Shown one piece after another: positions 54,751 through 64,000 of a DNA stretch of 64,000 nt. Under the pieces are notes generated by a model, which saw only the letters and a program-made list of their open reading frames with translations, was not told where the DNA came from and made no database searches. The first letter of the stretch is position 1; the number at the start of each line of letters is the position of its first letter. The DNA lies in NCBI GenBank assembly GCA_028274465.1, contig CM051457.1:67802496-67866495 (forward strand). The letters run 5' to 3'. The stretch comes from Plantago ovata (lineage: Eukaryota > Streptophyta > Magnoliopsida > Lamiales > Plantaginaceae). The position numbers were made by a program, and so were the translations under genes.

Positions 54751-56013
54751 TGATGAATGTGTATTTTACACTTTCATTCGAGTCTTTTTCACCTATTTTA
54801 GCTATCCTCTATGTTAATTTAGCTATATTTTAGTACATTTTATTAGAATAGTGTCACGTTTCCCTTTAGATTTTATTTTACAGGTTTTGGTTGAAATTCG
54901 GGGATTTCTGGGCAATTATATTGAACTTGACAAGGAATTGGTGTTCCAGAAGCCTATTTGGAGTATCTGAAGATTTCCGGATAGGATTTGAAGTCTAGGG
55001 GTCGAATCTGGAGGTTAGAAGGCCACTAGAAGTCAGAAACCGAGTCCGAAAAGGTGAAGAAATCCAAAACCGCGTCGAAAACGCGGAAATTCCGTGAAAT
55101 TACTGTGGGGCGAACCGCCGGAGCCTGGGGCGAACCGCCCCGTGATAATTCGGGGCCTATATATAGTGCTCCGTTTTCTCTCCGAAAATATATCTTTCCA
55201 AGCCTACTTTCTCACCTCTCTCTATAGTTTTAGGTAGGAACTTCCCGGGGCCTGTCCTGGGAGTTCCGTAGCTTAGGGGATACTTTTTCATAGAAGTTTG
55301 GAGCTCGTAGGATCGCAATCATCCGGAGATTGACAACCTTCGGTAACTTTGTATCTTACAGTTTTACTCTACTTATTTTATTTATCTTTCAACATGTTTT
55401 CTTCTATGATATCTGTTGATTGCATGCCTATTATGAGTAGCTAAACTTATCATTGGTGGTAGTATGTGAATTCTTAGCGAGGGAAGATAATCATGCTAAT
55501 GGCTATATCGCGCATTATACTCCGTGTCATTGCTTTATTTCGTTGATCAGTTGTAACCAAAATTTTCGTATGTTGTATTGATCATTATGCACAATTGGAC
55601 ACTAGTCGACCATCAGACCAATTATCTTCGTAGTGTTGAATAATTACGGAACACATTAGGACAATCGTGATTGACTAGTCAGACTAGATTATCTTTGTAG
55701 TGCTTAATACTTGCAACAGGACACTAGATTGATTCAAAGATCTCTATGCAAGACCGAGGAATTTATGCATGATTATCGACCCATTATGCTAAGAAGGACC
55801 ATACTATCACCAATCTCCATTATCTGCTAGAAACCCCCTAGTGCTATATGTCTGCTGTTTTTATATTCTAAATTAGATTTGATAAAGCTAGTTATAGTCC
55901 TGAGAGAACGACACTCGAGTCATTCTACTACTACACTACGGTTTTCGTTGTAGTTGTGGATTGCCTTTGGCTAATTACAAATTTATTTGATTGACCTTGA
56001 CAATGTCTCATCA
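54751..56013 (+). repeat. 3' LTR of TG
   Basis: 1263 bp. It differs from the 5' LTR mainly by a 20-bp tandem addition near 55115-55140 (GGGGCGAACCGCCGGAGCCT repeats the unit). Confidence 0.92.
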
Positions 56014-56018
56014 TTGCT

Positions 56019-56899
56019 CTGTTCTGGATTAACTTTTCTGCAGGAACACTTCTCGGTGTTTGATTATTCGTATCTGTTTGTTCTGTATCTGTTCTGTCCG
56101 TTTCTGTGTGACCGATCGATTAGGTCGTAATTAGGTAGGCTTGGATAGTAGAGGACTATCGGGTTTGCTTGATTATTGCCTAGTCTAATCCCTTTTAGGT
56201 GCGAGGCAGAAGTCGCTGAGGTCTATTAGGGTCGTAGGTTCTGTTTCCCCAAAGTACACGGGGGTTTCTGTTTCTGTCCGGAGTTGTATACCCTCTGGAG
56301 AGAGCTATAAGGGCTATTGGGAGTAGGAGCAATAAGGCGGGCTGCACCAATGGACTTCGACTTATCTGTTCTGTCTTTCTATTCTGTTATCTGTTCTGTT
56401 TGCTATTTTATCTGCTGCAAAGGATTTTGATTTCAAAAAATGTTTACTTTTCTTTTGTTAACTTAGAACCTCACTGAGATACTTTATCTCACACTCTTTT
56501 TGTTTTCAAAAATTCCTTCCTTCCAGATACTGATGAGGATGCACGCGAGTAGGATGCCAGCGACTGAGAGAAGGGTCTGGGATGTCTTTGGGGATATATT
56601 TCAAAATAAGAAGATGAAACTTTTTACTTTCTTCACTAGTTGTTATTCTTTTTGATTTCTAAGTTACCGTTGGATTTCTTTACTTGATTCTGTTAGCGCT
56701 GTGCGCGTCAAATATTGTTATGGCAATTATTGTCGACCGTTGTTTTAAATTTTTTTTTTTAGATTTTCTCTTTTCAAGAAATTATTTTGTTTTTAAAACC
56801 GATACCATTTATTATGCATCTTCAACTTGCAACTACATTCTTCCTCTAAACCAGATTAATGAAGAGAGCCAAAATCAACTTACCAACTTGTTTTAGCAA
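56019..56899. other. Unassigned region right of TG
   Basis: About 880 bp of T-rich sequence with repeated CTGTTCTG words and no supportable ORF. The segment around 56460-56540 (TCACTGAGATACTTTATCTC then TTCCAG) recalls the 3' part of gypsy chromovirus LTRs, but I cannot confirm it. Confidence 0.35.
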
Positions 56900-57625
56900 G
56901 TGGGCACTCATAATTCAACAATCTCCACCTTGGTGAACTTTCAGTAATTTGTGCAACCTCCACTGCACCCTTAGGCGCCAGAAATGTTGATCAAGTCCAA
57001 ACAGTGTTGGAAGTGGACCACGGAAACAATTTCTGAGTATGTGTGTGGAACATTGTTGTCAATAGTTGGAATAGCTAGCATACATTACCATGTCTTGGTA
57101 CATCGCAGGTAACTCATGCTCTCTCCTTCCCCTTCTGATAGCAAGGGGTGGGCTTGGCTGCTTTTCTGGTGTTGAACTCGACGTTTCCATGTCGATGGAT
57201 TCATCAGAGTGTGATCCAAAATGATCATCAAACTTGGCAGCTTGTCCTGGAGCTTCTGAAGTTTCAAACTCCACCTGCTTGCAAGAATTGGAGGTTTCCT
57301 TTCCATTCTCCAACATTGCAGATTCATCTAAGGTAACGTCACGACTCAGGAGAATTTTCTTTGACTCTGGATTCCATAGGCGAAATCCCTTGACTCCTTC
57401 ACTAAAACCCATGAAAAGGGCTTTCTCGACTCTAGGATCAAGCTTTGATTTCCTGATATGAAAGTAAGCAGGACATCCAAATATACGCAAAGAACTATAT
57501 CAGGAGCAGGTTGTCCAAACCATACGTCTTTCGGAGTCTTCCCGTCTAGGGATGTAGCAGGTAGTCTGTTGACTTCATTAGCGGCATAAGACAAAGCTTC
57601 TGCCGAAAATGCCTTGCATAATCCA
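56900..57625 (-). pseudogene. F: copia remnant lacking RT and RNase H
   Basis: Minus strand: an integrase C-terminal part (FSAEALSYAANEVNRLP, KTPKDVWFGQPAP; 57625-57346), then MRIFGCPAYFHIRKSKLD and an IN-RT linker to 57059. Directly after it lie about 125 bp and a PPT-like GGTGGAGAT with TGTTGAATTATGAG (LTR start) at about 56905-56930. RT and RNase H are missing, so a large internal deletion joins the linker to the 3' end. A frame change near 57480 is also present. Confidence 0.72.
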
Positions 57626-58710
57626 GACTGAGATCGGTGTTCACATGGGGAAATGTGAGAGTTAGAAAATGAAACAAGAGAGAGTTATAAAAAATAAACT
57701 GGGACATTAAAATTGCTAAAATATAACAATACAGAAATTTACAAAGTAAACTTCCCTGTCTTTCTTCATGCCATAGAATATCATATCTTCAAACAACTCC
57801 AGAATGGTAACAAACAATAAGAATTGGCGAGTATAGTCGATAGTTAGACTATCTCTCCTTAAGACAAATACTTTCCCCGCTCATGGTGCTTACAAAATTA
57901 TGGTAATCTGTTTTCCAGGATAAAATTACTCTGTAGACGACTAAGGAGCACTCCAATGGTCGAATCTGGCGAGCTTACTTTGAGTATGATTCAGTGCAAA
58001 AAGAAAGTAAATTAGAAGAAAAGTATCAAATGCCTTGGATGTGTGATTGGAGAAATGAATCCCCTTTCTCTATTTATACTTCTGAAAAGGTTCCATTGAA
58101 AGTATGCAAAACTTGTCAGAAAGGTTTCAATAAATAGTCACGACTCACGAAGCTATTCATTAAGAGTCATACACTTTCGGAAAAGCAACCGATCTCCAAG
58201 AGTCACAAAACTCGCCCAAAACTAACAAATTCTAATGTGCTCACACTTTTACACGGATAGGCATGATATGATGGTCTAGTGGCAATAGCTCGCGCTACCA
58301 TTGAGTAGGACGCGAGTTCGATACCAATCGCCCACAATATTGAATTTTGCTCTTCCTGGACATTTTTCCTTTTGGAATCATCCAACTGTATTTGAATGAC
58401 TTAATTCATTCACGTATTGATCAACACAGTATGTGCATTAATCACCTTTCTCCACACGGAATTTTAGTGACTTAGCGCTTTAGTGACATCCATTTCAACA
58501 AACAGAAATACACGGTCATGGAAAGCTTGCTTCCCACGAGTTGGACCCATATGACCAATACATAAGAATTGCAAGCTCATCTGTTTCAATAAAATTCCCA
58601 ACAAGATTTACATGGTTCGGTAATTGCCTACGTCCACGGGAGGTTGCAGTTTACTTTACTGATTGATTAGAAGAAATATTACAAACACTCAAAATTTCTC
58701 ACTCTGTTAG
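57626..58710. other. LTR-like remnant region left of D
   Basis: No ORF. The stretch at about 58605-58645 (ACATGGTTCGGTAATTGCCT then ACGTCCACGGG) resembles a segment common in plant copia LTRs. A SINE-like head lies at 58262-58345. Confidence 0.4.
58262..58345 (+). mobile_element. tRNA-like head, probable SINE fragment
   Basis: A-box-like TGGTCTAGTGGC and B-box-like GAGTTCGATACC occur at tRNA-like spacing (about 58273-58324). No anticodon-arm fold or matching acceptor ends are seen, so it is not a functional tRNA gene. The 3' limit is unknown. Confidence 0.45.
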
Positions 58711-59524
58711 TGTTGAAATATGTTCAGCCCTCATTTACGAACTGGAGCGGCCTAAGAGCGCGATAGAGGTCTAAAAGACTGTCCCTCAAAGGGATCGACC
58801 ACCCTTCCAGGTACGTTACCGGAGGGTGGCTCGACTAGGATTGTGAGGTCGCTCTCCAAGAAAGCTCACAAAGGACAAGCTGACAAGGCGACTGAGAACC
58901 ATCTCTAGGGAGCGACCACCCCTGGTGGTCGATCAAGGACCTTACGTCAAGGAAATACCCTCAAGCGATAGCTAGGCAGAGTCCTACTCGAGCAATGGAT
59001 CACGAGGAAGGTTCGAACACCTAGGTCGACCACAACCGGTCGGTCTCTAGGCGGCCAACCTTCCAGAAAGATCCATCAAGTCTCGAAATGACTAGAATAC
59101 CCTCCAAACCCTAGGTCAGATGTTTGGGTCAAAGCCCATGGACCTCCTTAATGGGCTTCGGCCAAAGAAGGCTTCAATCTCAAATGGACACATGTCACGA
59201 TCCTACACAAAGTGACAATAAAATACTATGACTATATAAGGAGGCCTCATTCAAGATCCCAATGTAATCAATCAATACTCACCTACACTCAATATTTCTC
59301 TCACTAGGGAAGCCTTCAACTCCCTACTCGTAAAGTCGACACTCCGGTCTGATATCCGATAGACCGGGTAAAAGACACTAACCCCCCCCCTTTCTATTGG
59401 ATTTCAGGTACCGAAGGACTTTATACTTATACTCAAAGGAACATCCTTTGAGTGGAAACTGAAGTGTTACCCTTTTAAAGAAGACTTACGACGAATTAGA
59501 CAGTGAACGAATTACCCTTCAACA
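58711..59524 (+). repeat. 5' LTR of D
   Basis: TGTTGAAATATGTTCAGCCC...CCCTTCAACA, 814 bp, with TATATAAG at 59233-59240 and a run of nine C at 59383-59391. PBS-like TGACGCCGTCTGTGGGAA follows at 59527-59544. Confidence 0.85.
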
Positions 59525-59612
59525 TTTGACGCCGTCTGTGGGAATCTGATCGAAAGATCATTCCTAGCCCTACTGGTCGAGCAGAGACGCTCTCCTCGAG
59601 ACGCTTCACAAG

Positions 59613-61202
59613 ATGCCTCCAAGAAGAAGCAATCGCATTGCTAATGCAGCACCAAAAAATCGTCCTCGCCCAAGGGGCCGTCCCCCTTTAAATGGCCGAG
59701 GAGGAGGAAGGGTAGCAGCACCAAGGGCTCCTAGAAATATCAATGTTGAAAGGGATCAAAATATAGTGGAAGGCGCTTTCACTAATATTACCGGATCCCG
59801 AGAGGAAAGGTCAGGAGAGAATCATCCACGAGGTGTACTCGCCGGAAGTGGCTACGGGGCTTTAAGAGCCACGACCAACATTGCCCCAGTAAATCATCAG
59901 CAACCGGCCGCATTGAACTTCACCCTTCCTAATGGACGAGTGGTCGGACCATCAGATTACGGGATGGGCGAAGCTCAATACGGTCTATTTCTTCTCACCA
60001 TACAAGGGTGCTTGGGAGAAAATGAAGCTGCAAGGGTAGAGGCCGAACTCCAAGCCCGCGGGATAAGACACTCACAGGTGCAAGAGCAACCTCAGGGGGC
60101 TCTTCCGGCTCCTCGAGCGCCTGCAGCCCAGGATGAAGCACATGCAAGAGCCAACACAAGGCCGATCCAATCTCGACTTGGACCCTCAAGAGTCCAATCT
60201 AGGTTAGGACCGCAAGGTGCCCCTGATGATTTAAGAGATCTAATTGATAGGAGGATACGCGCGTCACTGCAAAATGTGGCTCCGCAAGGAAACCAAGCTT
60301 CGGTGGTCTCTACACCACCCACCCTCCCAAACCAAGTCACGCCCAACCAAGTGACCCCTCAAAATCAACCCGAGGCGGTAGCAGAGAACAATGACGTGAG
60401 AACAGTAGCTGAGGTAACCCCCCTGATCGACTCAACCACGGGGAGGAGGCTCACTCTGGAGGAACTCAATGCAAAGAAAGCCGCACTCGATGCTCAGATA
60501 GAAACCCTACGAAGAACCGTGCAAGAAAAAGATAAAGACCAAGATCCAAGTCCATTGTGCGATGAAATAAGGAGCCATCAAGCAAAAATCGAGAGAGGTT
60601 TCCCTACTTTCGAAAGCTATGATGGAGCAAGTTGTCCAAAGGACTACTTGGTGAGATTTGGTACCAAAATGGATGCATATGGTCATGATTCAAAGACCAA
60701 AGCACTACTCTTCCCGGCTAACCTCTCAGGAGAAGCCATGAAATGGTGGTCGCGCCTTCCTCAGCGCTCGATCAAGTCCTATAGAGATCTCTGCAAAGAA
60801 TTCTCTAAGCGGTTCGAGAAGGTCATGAACACCAAGAGAAGAGTGAGACACTTGACCGAAATTGTTCAAAAGAACAATGAAGAGTTGAGGGACTTCATCA
60901 ATCGCTTTCATGAAGCATCCCTCCAAATTGAAGATCACTCAATCAATGACAGGAAATAATACTTGTATGGTAACACTACCAATGTTAAGTTCCAAGAGGT
61001 GCTCTCGGCATCATGTGTCGAGAACGAAGCTCAACTAGCAAAAGTTTGCAAGGATTTCCTCGAGGCAAAGGAATTCCGAAAAATAGTCACGGTAAAAACC
61101 AATCCTCCCAAGGAAAAAGGGAAGGAAAAAGAAAAGGAGAAGGAATACCCTCCTCGGCCACAAAATCCGGGAAAAGAAAGAAGAGATAAAAACATGGGCT
61201 AA
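59613..61202 (+). pseudogene. Gag of D
   Basis: MPPRRSNRIANAAPK start, basic RPRGRPPLNGRGGGR, then LNFTLPNGRVVGPSDYG, a variable region with RLGPS/RLGPQG units, and the gag domain (WSRLPQRSIKSYRDLCKEF). TAA at 60957-60959 interrupts at DRK, where T1 reads RKEYLYGNTTN; the frame resumes in phase to 61202 (YGNTTNVKF ... EKGKEKEKEKE). Otherwise well preserved over about 450 residues. Confidence 0.9.
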
Positions 61203-61276
61203 TCAAGGAAGGACCTTCGAGAAATGAGTTTAGGGACAAGAGATCCCCTCCGAGGAGGTATAGCAACTACACAGAC

Positions 61277-62335
61277 TTGAATAGGCCAAGATCCGACATC
61301 TTGATCTATATAGTCTCGAGGAAGCTGGATGTTTTATGGCCAACTCCGATTCAAGAAAATCGGAAGAACAAAAATTCCGAGAAATTCTGTCAATTTCACA
61401 AAGGAACGGGGCACACTGCTGATGAGTTTGTCGAGCTTAAGAACGAGATCGAAAGGATGGTTCGGAATGGACAACTAGTCAACTACATCCGGAAGGAAGA
61501 ACCGCTAGCGATCCTCCCTCCTCCACCTCAAGTGAGGAGCGATCACCAAGGCCCCCAGCAAAATCATGGCTATGACGATATTCACAACTTCAACAATTAT
61601 GAGAACCGACCAGTAAATGGGAGTATTCATACTCTGACGATAGTTGGAGGGCCTGCGGGTGGTGACACTCGGAACCAAAGAGAGATCACAGTCGACAACC
61701 TAAGGGTGCAAGACGAAAAGTATGGCCATGTCGCTCCACCAGGTACCAATGTCATCTCATTTGATGATAGTGAGATCCCTCTAAGGCATGCCGGAGGAGG
61801 AAACATTTACGACCCGAGTGTACCACTGGTACTCGCTCTCGACGTACAATCTGACAAGCTTGGGAGAATTTTGGTAGACACCGGGTGTTCAACCAACTTA
61901 ATCTTCACGGGTACTCTAAAGCGGATGCGCGTGAACCCAAAAGAAGGTCTTAGAGAAGTGAGAAGTGCTCTAGTAGGCTTCGGAGGGCCGCCCATAATGC
62001 CCTTGGGAAGCATCACTCTGACAGTTTCAATGGGGACTGCCCCTCGGAGAGTTACACACCATGTCCCCTTTGTGGTTGTCGACATGCCTTTCGATTACTT
62101 CGCGGTCATAGGAAGACCAGCCTTAGCGCAATTTCAGGCCGTAGTGTCCATGGTTCATAACAAACGGAAGTTCCCTACAGTAATGGGAACGAGACAAGAA
62201 GTTGGAAATATCAGAGAAGCATGGGAGTGCTACATCATGTCGACAAAAATGACTTCCAACGTTGCTATCGGGGAAGCGGGAACTAGTCAAGGCACGGATG
62301 ATCAACCCTTTGTCCATCACTGTTGGTCCCTTTAA
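61277..62335 (+). pseudogene. Gag knuckle and protease of D, cut by E
   Basis: Zinc-finger-like KFCQFHKGTGHTADEF (last Cys replaced by Phe relative to T1), then a Pro-rich linker and the protease ILVDTGCSTNLIF, ALVGFGGPP and YFAVIGRPALA. The frame differs from gag, so a shift lies between 61202 and 61277. The last residues before the stop at 62335 are E LTR sequence, marking the truncation. Confidence 0.87.
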
Positions 62336-63889
62336 ACAACAAGAAAAGACTAGAGGGGGGTGAATAGTCTTTTCAAACTTTCATCGTTTAAAAACTTTCT
62401 CAGCAAGTACTTATTACTTTTCAGTAATGAGTTTGCTGATACTTTACTTTCTCAGCAAACGCAAGTTACTTCTCAGTAACTAGGTTTGCTGATACTTAAA
62501 ATCAGAGAGCGGAAGTCTTTGATACAATAAGTGCTTTGTCAGTAAGTGATAGTTTCAGCAAGTGAAGTGAGTGACTGTGTACAGATAGATATGCTTTGCT
62601 GAAAACTAAATGCAGTAAGTAAATCACACAAACACATTTTATAGTGGTATCTGAGAGTGGCGTAATCTCTCAACTAATCCACTTTGTCCTTTCTAGGACT
62701 GAATTCACTAAGACAAGTTTGAGGTTCCTTACAACACCTATCTAGAGCGATCCAAACAGAAACCAAAGCACAATTGCTTCGTTTCCAACCTAACAAGAGA
62801 ACGAAACCTTGTTCTCCACCAAACTTGGGACTTTTAATCAGCAACACTATGCTCGATTAAGTTCCCCCTAAATATCACGTCTGAAAGGGTGTATTTTAAG
62901 TTAGAGAGGTTTGGGATGAGAAAACTTAATCATAACTTATTCAGTTACAACAAGTAATCTGAGAAACAAAACTTTGAATACTTTGCAGTAAACAAGTTTG
63001 ATTGTTTCTGGTGTCAAGACTTGTTCTTGTTCGAAAGAAAGAACACTTAACTAATTTCTTAGCTGTGTAAGTTCTACTTCTTCACAAGTAGCTTTTTCAA
63101 GCTTTATGTCTTGGAACGGATCAATGGCAGTAAAGAGTATTGAAGGGTATGTGAGTTTAAGAACAAGTGAGAGTATGATCACGTTGTTGACACACTTCAA
63201 CTCTTTGCCGGATGACCTCTATTTATAGTGAAAATAAGGATCCGTTTGAATTTAAAATTCTAAGGCTTTTGTTCCTTAAGATGTCACTATCTTGCTTTTG
63301 TACTTTCAGCAGCGTCCTTGATTGTCTTCTAGTCTTCATGTCCTTCGCGTGCATGCTTTGCATTTAATGCTCATTTGAATGAAATTCAAACAGTAACATT
63401 GGAGCGCAAATACAAGTACTTTCAGCAAGAGGTCACAAATGTTCATCAGCAAGTGGTCAGTCTCAGTTTCAGCAAGCACAACCTACTCTGTCGTTTAGAT
63501 TTTCACTTATGCAATGCTGTTGCAGAAGTTTCCACTTTCTGAGAAACATGTGCCTTTGTAGATACCAGTCTTCAGAAATCTTCTAGTCTTCAGATCATCA
63601 AAATCTTCAAGTTTCTGAGCAGTTTCTATATGCTTCAATAGTTTGTTTGTTTAAACAAAGTACATCATCAGCAAATGCTTCAATAGGTTATATTTCTTTT
63701 CAGAAAACAAGATACATCATAAGCGGTAAAACTAACCCATCTAGCACCTACTCTAAGTCTTTAGCAAACGTTCCTCTTTTACAATGTCCTTAAAATTCTA
63801 AATTCCTATGGACCTTAAGAGTACTAGTTACTGGACTTTCCTTAATTTAGCATGGTTAATTGCTCATCAAAATTACAAGTTTCCTAACA
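62321..63889 (-). repeat. 3' LTR of E
   Basis: Plus strand TGTTGGTCCC...TTTCCTAACA, 1569 bp. U5 hairpin at 62344-62373 with only six G in the loop. TATA (CTATAAAT, minus) near 63219-63227. It shows which outer bases A has lost. Confidence 0.88.
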
Positions 63890-63905
63890 TATTTCCCTTT
63901 TTGAT
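63890..63905 (-). other. Polypurine tract of E
   Basis: Minus strand ATCAAAAAGGGAAATA precedes the LTR; A has AAAAAGGGGGAAATT at the same place. Confidence 0.72.
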
Positions 63906-64000
63906 GTTAGCAATCCATGGCTAAATTATTTTTTACCCTTTTAGAGGTTTCTGATGTTGAATAAATCAGTTGATTAATGCAAGCATACTTGAATAATTAA

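Larger units (their letters stand above)
50464..56013 (+). mobile_element. TG: non-autonomous gag-only Athila/Tat-type LTR element
   Basis: Perfect TSD TTGCT (50459-50463 and 56014-56018), two LTRs (TGATGAATGTG...GTCTCATCA), tRNA-Asp-type PBS, PPT and a 3045-bp interior with gag but no protease, RT, RNase H or integrase. This matches the described TR-GAG type. By eye the LTRs differ at roughly twenty positions plus one 20-bp duplication, so the insertion is fairly recent. Confidence 0.9.
58711..62320 (+). mobile_element. D: Tat-group gypsy element, truncated by E
   Basis: 5' LTR, PBS, gag and protease are on the plus strand and parallel T1 in sequence order. Coding stops where the E LTR starts at 62321, and the rest would lie beyond E off the window. 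Confidence 0.88.
62321..64000 (-). mobile_element. E: third member of the A/C copia family, 3' end only
   Basis: 3' LTR (62321-63889) with PPT and about 110 bp of interior matching A just inside its 3' LTR. Coding parts lie off the right edge. Confidence 0.87.

Noticed and set aside
58262-58345. Possible functional tRNA gene
   Set aside because: A- and B-box-like sequences are present, but I see no complementary acceptor ends or clear anticodon arm; a SINE head is more likely.

Overview
This window is repeat-dominated nuclear DNA from a flowering plant, probably a eudicot. It contains Ty3/gypsy elements of the Tat group, Ty1/copia elements with initiator-Met tRNA primer sites, an Athila/Tat-type gag-only element, a non-autonomous Helitron, the 3' end of an L1-type LINE, TA-flanked MITEs and tRNA-derived SINE-like sequences. 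I find no intact host gene, rRNA, functional tRNA or CRISPR. Calls rest on reading LTR ends, target-site duplications (TSDs), primer sites and protein motifs; no search was run. Names T1, A, B, C, TG, F, D and E are labels used only here.

Layout. 1-12563: T1, a Tat element on the minus strand (gag, protease, RT, two RNase H domains, integrase; 5' LTR at 11549-12563; 3' LTR off the left edge). It carries a separate, spliced, antisense gene on the plus strand (463-3653) with its own TATA box. 12777-14461: Helitron. 15425-17389: LINE 3' end. 17527-19740: SINE-like sequence, two copies of one MITE and a decayed ~150-bp tandem array. 20257-42849: copia element A (minus), which has a very long accessory ORF downstream of pol with its own TATA-like promoter. 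A is split by copia element B (24944-36304, TSD ACACT), and the 3' LTR of B is split by an Athila/Tat-like solo LTR (25528-27007, TSD GAAAC). 42850-~50312: element C, same family as A but on the plus strand, abutting A head to head. 50464-56013: TG, a gag-only element with two LTRs (TSD TTGCT). 56900-57625: F, a copia remnant lacking RT. 58711-62320: D, a second Tat element (plus), cut by E, a third member of the A/C family (minus, from 62321 off the right edge).

How the parts relate. The pol-bearing elements each carry stops, frameshifts or deletions, so none looks autonomous as it stands. B is closest to intact: about 1,410 codons in one frame with three stops. A and C share the same extra base before integrase and the same TGA before RT, so they descend from one already defective copy.

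The most unusual signals are: (i) the spliced antisense gene in T1, whose two coding introns preserve frame; (ii) four repeats in the leader of B, each a hairpin with an identical loop and stems that covary, including G-U pairs that exist only in the sense RNA; (iii) the accessory gene in A with its own promoter-like region; (iv) a U5 hairpin in the A/C/E LTRs with a C-run of 6, 12 or 18 in the loop; and (v) heavy use of the octamer TTGCTGAA across LTR and coding parts of the A/C/E family.
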